Origin: Podocnemis expansa
Lineage: Eukaryota; Chordata; Testudines; Podocnemididae
Length of the DNA stretch: 64,000 nt
Direction of reading: 5' to 3'
Assembly: GCA_007922195.1 (NCBI GenBank)
Contig: ML682005.1
Span: forward strand, 23,022,514-23,086,513
In this document: positions 10,971 through 22,276 of the stretch, in pieces
How positions within the stretch are numbered: the stretch's first letter is position 1
Layout: every line of letters starts with the position of its first letter
Notes under the pieces: model-generated
What the model was told of the DNA's origin: nothing
Databases searched by the model: none
The model's input: the letters and a program-made list of their open reading frames with translations, nothing else
Made by a program: the position numbers and the translations under genes

Positions 10971-12513
10971 GAAGGATTTACGTGCTGGGAGATTTTGTCC
11001 CACAAGTTTTCTTTTTGTGACTGGTTGATTTAGATGGGAAAGTGTGCTCTTGTTTTATTTTAATAGTTATGGCATGTATTGATAGCAGAGGACCTAGCTC
11101 CTTTGAGCAGGTGCCCTGCATCTTTTAACTGAAGTGTCTGTGTGCACGTGCATGCAACACACCATTTTTGCACTATCTGTTAAAATGAATGGAAGTGTGG
11201 TTTGTGCACATACCTCAAAATAAAAAGAAATTGGAGAAAGCAGCTTTGCTCTCTAGGAACATCCTGGCTGTTTCCACATTTTCTGCTTTATTTGAAAGCC
11301 AGAAGCACAAGTGATGGATTACTGTTCCTTTATAATTTCATTTGTAAAAATACATGTTCTACTCTCATGGCTTCGCCTCAGTGTTGCCTTCAAGTTATCA
11401 TTGAAAACTCTAAAATGCCATCTGTACCTTTAAAATGTCACCACAGATTTACAGTACCTAAAAGTGGTTGTTGTGCCACATCACCACGCATTGCTGTTGG
11501 CAAAAGTAACTAACTTCAAAACATGGGCATGGTGTGTGGTGATAGCTGTACCTGATGCCATTTACCCCCAGTGCTCATTGAAGACAGCTGCAGCTCTTTG
11601 AAAATGCTTGGCACCGAAGTGATGCCCTTTGCCTAACTCTTTGGATGTCAGGCCTCAGAGCCATTGCAGGGCCACGTCCATTCTAAGAGCTAGACTGTGT
11701 CTCTTACAGCACAGTGCTGTGTTAGAGGGTTTTGCAGAGTTTCAGCAACCCAGGGCAAGAGAGACATCAGAGAGACCCTGCCTCAGACAGGCACGGTTCT
11801 CCTGGGGCCTCCCCACATTCAGGGCATGCACAGTGTATTAAATTTGTTCCTTCAGAGCATCAGCCTCATGAGGAGCAGAGGAGGTGAGACCATGAGACTG
11901 CCTCTTTCCCACCCTTCTACACCTCCCATTGAGCATCGTCCTCTCTAGGGAGGAGCGGAAGTATGCAGCCACTGTGCGTCCCAGAATGCAGTGACTGCAA
12001 GGAAGATTCTTGCACAGACAAACACGGAGAAGGGGTTCTTCTTGCTCCCCCTTTGCAAGGCCCACTAGTAATCTGGCACTGAGTGAACATTTGGTTTTGA
12101 CAGATGATTACATAGGTTACACCCATAGTGTCCCCTGAAGGGGTAATGTTGTGAGTTTCACTCAAATGCATTAACTTTCCAAAATGGGGTGGGGTTTAAG
12201 AAACATATTTGTGCAATGTTGATTTGTTATTGGAAATGAACAGTAAATAAGTTTAGGCATTGAACATGCCTTGGGTTATTTACTGATTACACTGACCAAA
12301 TATGGCTTAGTGAGATTCTGCTGTTCAGTGAATGAGCCTGGCCTGGAAGGCATTCTGTGCTGAGTAAAATGCCACGCGAGTGCTGCTGCCGCCTCTTTGT
12401 GTAGGATTTTTGCTATACCTCCTCTTTACCTACCTGTCTCCATTCAATAGCAGTAACCATGACACCAATGAGAACTTTCCCTTCCTTACAGTCATAGCAC
12501 AACACATTAATGC
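10971..12513. other. MTCL1 intron, no recognisable feature
   Basis: Several short open frames exist on both strands (for example 11202-11513), but none shows a family motif, codon bias or splice context. I see nothing supportable here. Confidence 0.55.
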
Positions 12514-12521
12514 CTTTAAAA

Positions 12522-12731
12522 CAGGGCTCTCGAACACACGGCCCGTGGGCCACGTGCAGCCCCTAAAACTATTTGCTACAGCCCACAATAACACTATTGT
12601 TACCAACATTTGCAATATTGTTGTATGAAAAGGTTTCAGTAGTGCGGCCCTTGGGCTAACATACTAATCCTCGTGCAGCCCTGTAGTAGTCCTCAAGCGG
12701 CCCTCATGGTGATTTGAGTTAGAGACCCCTG
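12522..12731. mobile_element. hAT-type non-autonomous element with perfect 8-bp TSD
   Basis: The 210-bp element begins CAGGGCTCTCGAAC and ends GAGTTAGAGACCCCTG, an imperfect inverted repeat. It is flanked by identical 8-mers ctttaaaa (12514-12521 and 12732-12739). The inside is rich in the gcggccc/gggccg type motifs seen in other copies. A related element is at 56924-57322. Confidence 0.9.
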
Positions 12732-12739
12732 CTTTAAAA

Positions 12740-13757
12740 CCTGCCTGGAGCACCAGTAGGCAGCATTATTTTCACTGAACTTTGGGGTGTTTCAATTAAG
12801 TTATTTCCTTTTACATTTCTGCTGAAACAATGTAGTTTATTTTTAATATCTAGATACACACAGTGGTGAGAGCTCTAGTTTTCATTCTAACGTGCCCAGA
12901 GCTGCTTACCAGCAAATTCATATCTACCAGATGCAGCCTCTCCTGCTAATTCACTAACCCACTATTGTAGTAGCTTGTCATGGTGTTGATAAACATTCCT
13001 ATTGATCATTTTATCAGACTAGACACAAAAAAGCAATGCCAAGATTCCTTTTCCAGGCATGTAGCAGGACATTGGTCACACTATCGTACTGGATCTGAGG
13101 CAGACAAAACACTTCTGGAAAGAATATCCAGGAAGAAACCTGTTCTTCCACATCGGGTCTTAGTCACAGAGTAACTGCTGAACATACTCAGCTGAACTGC
13201 ACAGGATTGGGAGGCGGGAAGGTGGCATCAGAATAAAGTGCTTTGTCTTCAGCTGAGCCACCCTTTTACTGTCATTGTGAAATGGACTAAGAAGGGAGGA
13301 TGAAGCAAATAACTGCCCCAGCCTTACATGGCATCAGCATATCATAAAGTATCAATGGGTTTTTCTTTTGTTACAAACATAGAGAAATTCTGTCACTTAA
13401 AATGAAACAATGGCAAAAACAACTCAACAGTATTCCTCCTTCACAGTAATTGTCCTCCCTATTCTGTGTCTGAATTGGCCTCTTTCTCTACTTAAAAGGA
13501 GTGCTTGGATTCTTTAATCCCATGTCCGTTTCTAAAACACTGCTAGGTTGGTTGGTTGGTTGGTTCCCTCAATCTAATGGTTACATCTTTCTATTAGCCC
13601 TCCCATGAAATATGGTAACATGATATGAGCTGGTCGTGACATCTGAAGAGCTCTTTTTTGCCAAGTGTAATCTTCGCTTAAAAAAAGCAAACACTGTCCA
13701 ACCTATTTGCTTTCTTTTTTTTCCTTTTTCTTTTTTCTTTTTTTCTGTCCTGTCCAG
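12740..13757. other. MTCL1 intron ahead of the alternative exon
   Basis: No repeat or gene recognised apart from a (TTGG)n run at 13543-13565. The last ~55 bases before 13758 are a dense T/C tract (ttctttttttcctttttc and onward) ending in ctgtccag, a strong splice acceptor. Confidence 0.6.
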
Positions 13758-13815
13758 AACCAAACTGTCTTACTAACTGCCCCCTGGGGACTCTAACCCT
13801 GCCTGCCTCACTGCT
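13758..13815 (+). CDS. MTCL1: MTCL1 alternative cassette exon giving C-terminus NQTVLLTAPWGL-stop
   Basis: Directly after a long polypyrimidine tract and AG (13756-13757), the phase-0 frame reads NQTVLLTAPWGL and then TAA at 13794-13796. The exon at 7044-8604 ends in phase 0 with a GAG codon, so splicing gives ...SIE-NQTVLLTAPWGL. From memory, a human MTCL1 isoform ends MENQTVLLTAPWGL, which is the same 12 residues. A donor-like GCT|gtaagt follows at 13816, so the exon is probably 58 nt and spliced onward to 17023, making the rest 3' UTR. The stop would then lie 19 nt before the last junction, too close to trigger nonsense-mediated decay under the usual 50-nt rule. Alternatively the transcript could end in the following sequence. 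Coding part is 13758-13796. Confidence 0.85.
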
Positions 13816-14071
13816 GTAAGTTCTTTCTACCTTGTTTCCACAACTGTCTGAAAACTTTAGTTCTGACACTTCGGGTCAGTGGAGATATGTGAGTAGCAAT
13901 AACAACAAAATGCACGAGGTAGCCAAGAACTTCCAATAACAGCTGATTCATTTACAGTTCTACCCTTAATGTTTCCTAATGACCTGGCATAGTTCACTAT
14001 AGAGAGGCCTATTTTGCCTTCTGCCACTATTGTGTGAAACATGAACATTGATAGCTCCCATTAGTCTCATT
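13816..14071. other. MTCL1 intron, no recognisable feature
   Basis: Nothing recognised between the alternative exon and the palindromic array. Confidence 0.5.
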
Positions 14072-14483
14072 GGCTATGTCTATACTAGCAAATTTGCGTG
14101 GATTAAGGAGGCTTCAATCCAGACTAACAGGATCCCTGTCTACACAAGGCTTTGCCTAGTTCAAACTGAAAAAATTTAGTTCAAACTAAGCAAAGCTTAG
14201 TTTGGACTAGTTAGTTCAAATGGTTAGTTTGAACGAACTGCTTAGTTTGAATTTAGTTTGAATTTTAGTTTGAACTAGCATGATGTAGCCATGCTAGTCC
14301 AAACAAAATAAGTTTGAACTAAGCTGTTAACTAGCTTTTTAGTTTGAACTAAAAGAATGCAGTTAGTTCAAACTAAAAAGTTCCAGTTAGTTCGAACTAA
14401 CCCGCAGTTAGTTTGAACTAACTCCAAACTGCTTAGTTTGGACTAAGCAAGTCCGAACTAAGCAGTTAGATGTAGATGTAGCC
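14072..14483. repeat. Palindrome-rich element built from TTAGTTTGAAC units
   Basis: The left end ggctatgtctatac and the right end tagatgtagatgtagcc form imperfect terminal inverted repeats. Between them a motif of about 10-14 bases, TTAGTTTGAACTAA or its complement TTAGTTCAAACTAA, occurs at least a dozen times in both orientations with variable spacing. It is probably a DNA transposon derivative whose core expanded. A target-site duplication is not clear, so the superfamily is not assigned. Confidence 0.7.
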
Positions 14484-17022
14484 ACTGAGGTTAAAAGGGG
14501 TACCGTTGGGTCAAATTCCTCCAGAATTTAAATTCTGTGAAAATTCTCTTTTACAAAACCTAGGGGCCAATATAAAAGTCTTCATGTTTCCACTTCTTCT
14601 TCTCTCCCTTCCCTGCCAAATTTCCAGTGGAAACAGTTTTCCAAGAAATACTCTCAACCTTTTGTTGTTTTAATTCTCATATTGCAGTACTCTTATTCTA
14701 GCACATGAGAATGTAAAAGTGAAACTGACTAGAAGCAAAAAATCTGAAGTTGTCTAGTCTGTTTTCATTGTCTAAGTTAGAAACATGAACAATTATCAGA
14801 ATAAATAACCAAAAGAAAATTAACTTCTTTTAAAAGCATTACCATAGATAATTAAAATTGAAGTTGCACGAAATTTGTTTTTAAAAATATTTTGCATGCC
14901 ATTTTAATTATTGAAAAAAAGTATCTCTGGCTATGTTGCATATGTTCATTTGAATCTGGAGATATAGATGAAGCTGTTTTCCAGTACTTAGTACTGACTC
15001 CATCTTGGACAAAGGAAGCTAGGTTAGAGTGACCAAAAGCAAACAAAGCTAGAACAGTGTAGTGAAAAGATGCTAATTCAATAAAGATCAAGACACAAAC
15101 CAGAAAAACATATTCTCAGTTCTTCCTGTTGTACATCACGTAGGTATTGGTGCATGTACAGACTTCCATTAGCAAATCTCAGCACAGTACAACACAGTGC
15201 ATTCCCTTAGGCACAACAGGACAAAATGAAATAAGAGCACAGAGGCAGCATCCAGATTAGTGTAGATTTATACTTCAGTCTTAATATTGTTTTAACAGAG
15301 TTATTTTTAAGTTTGTAGCACAAAGGCATACATTTGCACAGCCTACATACATATATGCCGCAAACAAATGCAGTCTGATGTCCTCCTAACCATCATTTTG
15401 TCTCTCCTGGTCTAGAGCATTCATCTTCCTTCCAATGTTATTTTCTGAGATACTTTCTGTATCACATAACCTTGCCTGATTTCAGCATATCATATCATGT
15501 TACCTAATTCAGTATTTCTGTCCTTAGTTACTTTCCTCCATCTCCATAAATGGCATCACATTAAATCTTTTTACCTGCCAATTTAACTGGGTTGGGTTTG
15601 GTTTGGGTTTTTTGGCTTATCGTTCCATAGCTCTTTCTTTGCACCCTGTGGCTTATAAGCTCTGCCTTCATGTTTTTCCAGTTTATGTTTGGATTTTCGT
15701 ATTGTAATTTGCCCATAACTCTTTGTCCATGTTCAGCAGTCTCCCTTAAGTGTACACATTTCTACATGTTGACAAACTTGACTAATTTGTTTTATAGTTT
15801 CTAAGCTATACAGTAAGCCTCAGAAATAAAGATTTTTCCTTTGGTAGCGTAAGGAAGTACTACTTCACAGAATCAGTTATCTTGATATAATGGGCATGCA
15901 AAACTGTTTGGAAACTATCTGTTCTGTGGGAGAAGTCTATAAATATTAGAAGTAATTATCAACTTTTAAATATAGAGTGCCAGTGTGAAAAATCACAAGT
16001 GCTGTTTATCTCTAATTGCACAGAGGGGCTATAGACACTGCTGCAGTAAAAAAATGCTGTAATAAATAAAATTTTCAGCCCTGTAGATTTTTATCCTTTT
16101 TCGATTGTATATATCCATTTTAACCTCCACTGAAGTCCTGTAATTCAGGCTCAGTCAGTTGGCAGCAAGGACTGCTATGCTGTAGATACTCAGTTCAAAT
16201 TGTTAGGCAGGCTTCCCTTTCAATGTAGTTAGAAAAAGTAACAAGTTCCATGCTCAGAACATTCCAGCTGAGCAAGATTTTTCCTGCATTTCAGTCTGAC
16301 CTCTGGAGCAGATGAATGAATGGAGGCAGGTCTACATGGTGGCAGGATTTCAGCAGCAATCGAAGGGAGATGTGCAGAGTTCTTAAAACACCTTGTGTAT
16401 CTCCCTTCAACTGCCTACCACCTACTTATTTACTACTATGATTTCAGTGTGCTGTGTTGAAAGGAAATACCTTCCCTTTGAATCAGCACTATTCTGTTTA
16501 CTAAAGTGGTACACGGAATGACTTCCTGATCGGCTGAGCAGATCTTCACAGATCTGATTGGTTGATTGGGAAGATCAATCTGACGACAGCGAGTTTGTCG
16601 CCATCAGGGAAGACTGAGTCCTGGTGTTTGCTTTTCACCTCATTTGTAGATGCAATATCTGGCACTGTGATCCCAGTTTAGCATTTTGAAGCAATGTGAT
16701 GGTCAGTGAAGTCTCATGCAGGTATATATAGTTAGTTGTTCTTCTTTGAAGCCCAAAGAGTATTAACAGAAGGAAGTTTGTCAGCTGCTTCAGTTCATCA
16801 AAATCGTGTCTCTTTCCTTTTCTGTTCCATCAATCACAGACATAAATTTAGATATTTTGAGCCTCTATGCTGAAAAGTGTACTGCTTGCTTTTGTTCCCT
16901 GGTCCAACCAATGTTTGGTTACAAGGTTTTTATTTTATTTTTTTTGCTTGTTTGTTTCTTTGCATGTATAAGTGAGCAATATACACATTACTAATATTTT
17001 TTTCCATCTGTTTGCTGCAAAG
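14484..17022. other. MTCL1 last intron, mostly featureless
   Basis: AT-rich intron. A perfect 10-bp inverted pair, gaagggagat (16362-16371) and atctcccttc (16399-16408), could form a hairpin; otherwise nothing is recognised. It ends at the acceptor tttgctgcaaag (AG at 17021-17022). Confidence 0.55.
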
Positions 17023-17217
17023 GAACTGCCTTGTTCCGCACTAGCTCCGTCCCTAGAATCGTGCTTCTCCCGGCCAGAGAGACCAGCAAATCGACGCCCA
17101 CCTTCAAGATGGGCTTCACATTCCCCTCCTGCCTCACAATCTCAGTCAACTGGAGATTTGACTTCCTCTGAGGAATATGGAAGCAAAGAACTGCCGATGG
17201 AGAACCAAAACCAGTGA
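17023..17217 (+). CDS. MTCL1: MTCL1 last exon, coding part of the other C-terminus
   Basis: When the 13758 exon is skipped, 8604 joins 17023 in phase 0 and the protein continues [21 protein letters not shown], then [18 protein letters not shown], and ends [12 protein letters not shown] at TGA 17215-17217. This basic, proline- and serine-rich tail fits the C-terminus that I recall for a human MTCL1 isoform, which continues about a dozen residues further and ends GLSQYNSL. Here the corresponding continuation, [10 protein letters not shown], is present immediately downstream but in the +1 frame (from 17213). So the reading frame has shifted near 17205-17215 and the protein is shortened, either in this lineage or by a sequencing error. 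Confidence 0.85.
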   Translation, partial: ELPCSALAPSLESCFSRPERPANRRPPSRWASHSPPASQSQSTGDLTSSEEYGSKELPMENQNQ

Positions 17218-18284
17218 TACAAGCCTGCATGAGTTGTCACAGGAAAAATTCACTGTAATTTGTATTTTAGCACCATCACCTGGGCCCGTCTCTCTCAGCA
17301 AAGAAAGATCTAGTTGTTATTGAGGTCAAAGAATGTTTTAAAAGCTCAGCTGCTGAATGTCCAATCCAGGAAACAGCAATGTTTCTAGAATGAAACAGTT
17401 AACGTGCCTGTAATAACTTAATTTTTTTCATAGCTCAGAAAACTATTTTTGTCTCCATCTTTTTTACAGACAGTATATTAACAAAAAAAGGTTAAAATGA
17501 TATAAATATAAAAATAAGATTTAAAATAAAATGTACATTAAGTTTTAAGGGAAACCGAATGCACTCTCTCTCCCCCAGTACTGACTGCCTTTTTATTATA
17601 TTTGCACTGTTCTGGCTTTTATTTTGTTGGGGGGAGGGGTTTGTGTTGGTTTTTTTTGAGGGTTTGTTGTTTTGTTTTCCCCATGTGAAACTAGGGTCTT
17701 TTGAAAGTTAATTTTATTCTATTTTAATGTCAGTGTCACCAATTCTAAAAGAGGAAGGTTCTTAGAGATGCTTCATGTTGTCTGAAGCAGTACATTTTAA
17801 GTAGTGAAGACAGACATTAAGCTAGTTGACTAGAATTGAATTAAATAAGCTGGAGGGGAATACAGGTAAATGCAAGACATTTAAAAGAGAAAAGAATGCC
17901 TCAAAGTCTTGTGAAGTTAGCTGTATAATACACATACAATACTTGACTAGCATGCCTTTGGGTTCCTAGCACTTTAGTGCATGTACATACTGCTGCTCTA
18001 CTCGTACCATCACATAAATGTGAGTCAGTCTGTTTCACTGTATTATGGTTGTGAAATTACCTGTACTGTACTTTTATTGTTGGTATACTTGCATTGACTA
18101 TACAAAAAAAAGTTTTTAAATTATTGTTAACAGTTCAACTGGCTATGTACAGTGTTTACTGAGAACTTTCTTTGTTTTGGGAAAACATTGAGAACTCTGG
18201 GCACACTGAATTGTAATTGGTCTTGTTTAAAGTCAGTTTGAGACCATGTGAAGTGGAAATAAAACCCTCAGTATTTACAAACTG
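17218..18284 (+). other. MTCL1: MTCL1 3' untranslated region
   Basis: About 1.07 kb of AT-rich sequence after the stop. An AATAAA lies at 17525-17530 and another at 18258-18263; the distal one, about 20 bases before the presumed end, is the likelier main polyadenylation signal. The end coordinate is an estimate. Confidence 0.65.
18258..18263 (+). terminator. Probable MTCL1 distal polyadenylation signal AATAAA
   Basis: Canonical hexamer in ggaaataaaaccct, placed about 1.04 kb after the stop codon. Confidence 0.6.
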
Positions 18285-19442
18285 CTAGAATGCTTCAGAA
18301 CATTTATTTCTGATCAAGGGTCCTTCAGGTTCGTTTAACTGAGAAACCTTTATTCATAAACCTACAAAAGAGAAGGAGCAAAGATTGTTTAAAGAGCTGA
18401 GATATTGACATGCACACACACTATCGGCCAAGTAGAAAGATCATCTCCATAGATTTCAGTAGGCATTAAGTCAGGCCTGCTGTGCAAATATGGTCACACC
18501 AATTTAGAGGATTTCTAATTTTCTTTACTGTTCTCTGCAAAACAGCAGGTGACAGGACCTTTTCCTCCTTTGATAATTTATTTTTGTAGTACAGCTTCCA
18601 AGCATTTGTTGGTATGAAAACAAGCCCACGTGCAACTGAAAAAGTTCTCTAAGTTAAATTTTCAGGGAGATTTCCATCTTATCTCCAGAATGGACTCTAA
18701 GCTCTAGGAAATGAGATACCAGAGATAGTACAGAGGGAAAAACACAGTAGATACTATTTTAAAATCTATAGCTGAGAACTTGTAACAATTCAAGATTAGA
18801 GAATTAGCAGACATTAGTTGGGAGTAGGTCAGTTTGGTCAGATATCTCTTTAGAGGCTTCAGAGATTAGCTGGATAGCTAGTGTTTTTTGACTGAGCTAG
18901 TTTTTTCTCCAGTTTCTCCTGCTGGTTTCCTTCAATGAGCTTTTGTTGTGACCAGTCCTCCAAGACGAGAAACAGCTGGGATCCCTAAAAGGATCACTGG
19001 TCACTACAAAGAACACTTGTGACTATCCAAGAAGGTGATAGCTCCTGCGTTGCCCTTCTTGCTATGTAATGGTCTGATATCCAGGAGGTTTAAGATAGCT
19101 TTTAAAGGAGAATGCCCTTTAGGAACAAACTTCTTGTAAACAGGCTTTGTCTGAGGCCTTTCTTCCCCATCAGCCCATTGATTAGAACAGTAGTTGCTGT
19201 TGTACCTGATATAGAAACTTCCACCTTTTGGCCATGAAACTGCCACCAGCCCAAATACATAGAAACTGAAATTCATTCATGTCCTGTGACTGGCCGCTGA
19301 GCCTATATGAAAAGAATTAGTGCTCTCAGTCCAGCTCAGGAGGAACAAGTGTTCATCTTGTAAACCCATCATCGCAACGTGCACTGAGCAGTAGTCTCAA
19401 CAGAGAGGTTAACAGCTGCATGAACAATTAAACTGAATTACA
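18285..19442. other. Intergenic, no recognisable feature
   Basis: The region between the MTCL1 3' end and the DIRS left terminus contains no gene, and only short sequences resembling common reptile repeats. Confidence 0.55.
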
Positions 19443-19640
19443 CTTCTTCTTCGAGCAGTGGCCCCGCTACTCCACTCTAGGTGTGTGGCTGCGCCCGTAC
19501 CTAACACTGGAGATCTTCACAGCAGAGCCCAATGGGGGGGGAGGGGGCATCCAATAAGTTCACTGTCGCCTTCCCGCCATTTGGAATACGCAGCATACGC
19601 ACACACCCCCTCCCATCCATCAGTTCCTTCTCAACCGCCC
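19443..19640 (+). repeat. DIRS left terminal inverted repeat
   Basis: Begins cttcttcttcgagcagtgg and continues through ggtgtgtggctgcg and gagatcttcacagcag. It pairs with the right repeat, whose reverse complement starts cttcttcaagatgtgtgtc and then follows the same order. Confidence 0.85.
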
Positions 19641-19892
19641 ATCACTTAACACCAAACCGCAGCAGCTCCTTAATCTTCATATACCTTACCTTAGCTTAGT
19701 GTTTCCTTTAGGCATTTTCTTAGTCCATTTAGGTAGGTAGGTAGGTAAGTAGTTAGTTGCTAGGTTGACTCCCTATTAAAAAAAAAAAAAGAAAGAAAGA
19801 AAAGAAGCCTAACGCCTCCGTCAGAGGCGAATGGCAGGTGGCAGAATGCCGGCCACCTCAGGGTTTAAACGTGTGCTGCATGCAATGACCCT

Positions 19893-22203
19893 ATGCCAGC
19901 CTCTGACGGCCATGACAAATGTATCAAATGCCTTGGTGAGGCACATTTGGCTCACTCTTGCCCTCATTGTGCGAGCCTGAAATCAAGGGCAAGAAAAGAC
20001 AGGAGCATGAAGCTAAAGCTCCTGTTGATGGAGGGAGCCCTCCGACCAACCTCCGAGCCTGACAACTTTCCTGACAGAGTTAAGGCTGTGATGAGGAGCT
20101 CTACTTCTTCCTCCCCTGAGAAAAGAGACAAAGCAGAACACAGCCACTCAGGGTCTAGGGCAGTGTTCCCTCCAATTTTTTATAGGCTGTGTGCGCAAAA
20201 AATTGCTTTTGTGCAAATTTTTGGAACCAGTGTCCAAATTTGTGTGCACTCCAGTGAGTGTGGTCAAACTTGTGAGTGCAACAAAGTAAGTGTGTATGAT
20301 GCAAATAATGTCTAAATTTTACTTTGATATGGTGATGGAAATGATTTTGTAAATTACAAACCCTTATTTGAAACATGCTACTTGAAATTGCCTTCTTAAA
20401 AGTAGCATAAAAATATTAGCACAGTTGAATGGATTTGTGCGTGCTCTATTTTGTTGTGTGCGCAAGTTTCACAGCCCGTGTGCGCATGCACATGCGCACA
20501 GCTTAGAGGGAACATAGGTCTAGGGAGGCTTCTGGTTCCTCCAAAACCCTCCCATCAAGAAAAAAATCACACCCCTCATGAGCTCCACACAGGAGCAGGG
20601 GTTAAAAGCAGCATTGAGCAGCTCCACGCTGCCCTCATAGTGCTCTTCTGCAGGGCCGGTGCCCATGAATAATACACTGGCACTGATTCCGCTGCTTCAG
20701 GCTCCAGCCTTGCTGCCAGTAAATGGAGCCGTGACCGCACCGAGCTTGCCTCCAGCGGCACCACCTGCCACAGCTCCACCGATCCCAGTGCAGACCCTAA
20801 TGCTGCCAGCGCCTGCAGCGCTTTTGCCGGCTTCCTTGCTCCCGGTGCCGACTTTGTCCACCCCACTCTGCTCTCTGGTGCCGTCATCAATTTATCAGCT
20901 AACAGCACAGCAGCCTCCACTCATTCCTCCTCTGGCCCCACAGGATACAGTACTGGACCAGGGGACAGAACACTGCAATCGGAGCGGGACACAGTCTCCC
21001 CCTCGTAAGGGCAGTAGAAAGACAAAGCACTGCTTGAGGGAGAATTTCTGTTCTAGCTCCTCTCCTGACTTGTCACCACTATACGGCATGCAGTCTTCTG
21101 CAGAGGAAGATATCTCATAATCTGCTTCTGACCCACTTTCAGACTCCAATTCTGAGCCCAACTTCGAGGGCAAATCTAGCGGAGGTCCATCGCAGCCGAC
21201 GAACTCGGTGAATCAACAAGCTCAAGTCTGGTCTTGGCCAAATACCCTCTGGTACCACTTTTCTCCATATGGGCTACCCTGGGTGTCCTGGCCCAACTGG
21301 CCAAATGATGCACCTGTGGAGATGCCGGTGTTACCGCCTCATGTGCAGAGTCTGCAACATACCGCTCCTCCCACACTCCCCATACAGGACCATCAGAAGA
21401 GCCCACAGGACAAGGACTTGGCTCATGACACCAGCACTGGAGATGACCCACAGCCTAAAGGCAATGATGCCAGACAGTTCCAAGAGATCTTTAAGAGGAT
21501 TGCTGCAATCCTGGAGCTGCCAGAGCAAAGCGCTCCTAGTTCTAAGCACAAGCTTTATAGAATTTTACAATTCACAACCTCGTTCAAGGTATCACTGCCC
21601 ATGGATGAAGGTATTATGTAGCCAGTGAATGCCATATGGCAGAACCCAGCTTCAACGCCGCCTACTAACAAGCGGACTGATAAAAGATATTTTATTATGC
21701 CCAATAACAACGAATTCCTGTTCTCCCATCCTCAAGCGAATTCCCTTGTCATTGATGCAGCAAACCAGAGACTTAAGCAAGTCCATAAGAGATCAACTGC
21801 ATCTGATAGGGAAGACAGGAAAACGGACCTCATGGGAAGAAAGATATATATACATCGGCCATACTACAATTGAAAATAGCAAATTACACCAATCTTCTAG
21901 CCAGCTACAACCACGACAACTATTCCAAATTTGCAGACTTTATTAATTTTATCCCTGATGATAGAAGGAGTCTTTTAATTCTATCCTGCAGGAAGTCTTC
22001 ATAATATTGAGGCTAGCTCTTCAGGCAGCCTTGGACGTAGCGGACACGGCAGCCCGGACCATCAGCTCTGCTGTGGTCTTGCAAAGATCCTCTTGGCTCC
22101 ACGCAGCAGCGCTACCCAGACAGCTTCAGTCCATCATTGAGGATCTCCCCTTTGACAGAAACAAGCCATTTGTAGAGAAGACGAACGAAGTCATCCTCCC
22201 ATG
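19893..22203 (+). pseudogene. DIRS gag-like region, broken
   Basis: The first piece (19893-20160) has a cysteine/histidine cluster, CIKCLGEAHLAHSCPHC, as in DIRS ORF1 zinc-finger regions. After the hAT insertion the frame continues in a proline-, alanine- and leucine-rich piece (20659-21120), an acidic serine-rich stretch (SSAEEDIS) and the piece 21208-21621. At 22007-22204 the block LQAALDVADTAARTISSAV with FVEKTNEVI matches the conserved end of DIRS gag proteins, by recollection. At least four frame changes or stops separate the pieces, so no intact protein is made. Gag in these elements probably forms the particle or RNA complex. Confidence 0.75.
20161..20517. mobile_element. hAT-type element nested in the DIRS, perfect 8-bp TSD
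   Basis: The 357-bp element begins CAGTGTTCCCTCCAA and ends TTAGAGGGAACATAG, an inverted pair. Identical 8-mers gtctaggg flank it (20153-20160 and 20518-20525). Removing it restores the continuity of the surrounding DIRS gag-like sequence. The inside is rich in tgtgcgca-type dinucleotide steps and has no transposase. Confidence 0.93.
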
Positions 22204-22276
22204 ACTAGATTCAGGAACAACAGGTACCAATCTACCATAGGCACCAGATATCTGTACCAACAGCAGCGCAGGAGGT

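Noticed and set aside
14072..14483. CRISPR-like array
   Set aside because: Units occur in both orientations with irregular spacing, and the genome is vertebrate; it is a palindromic element.
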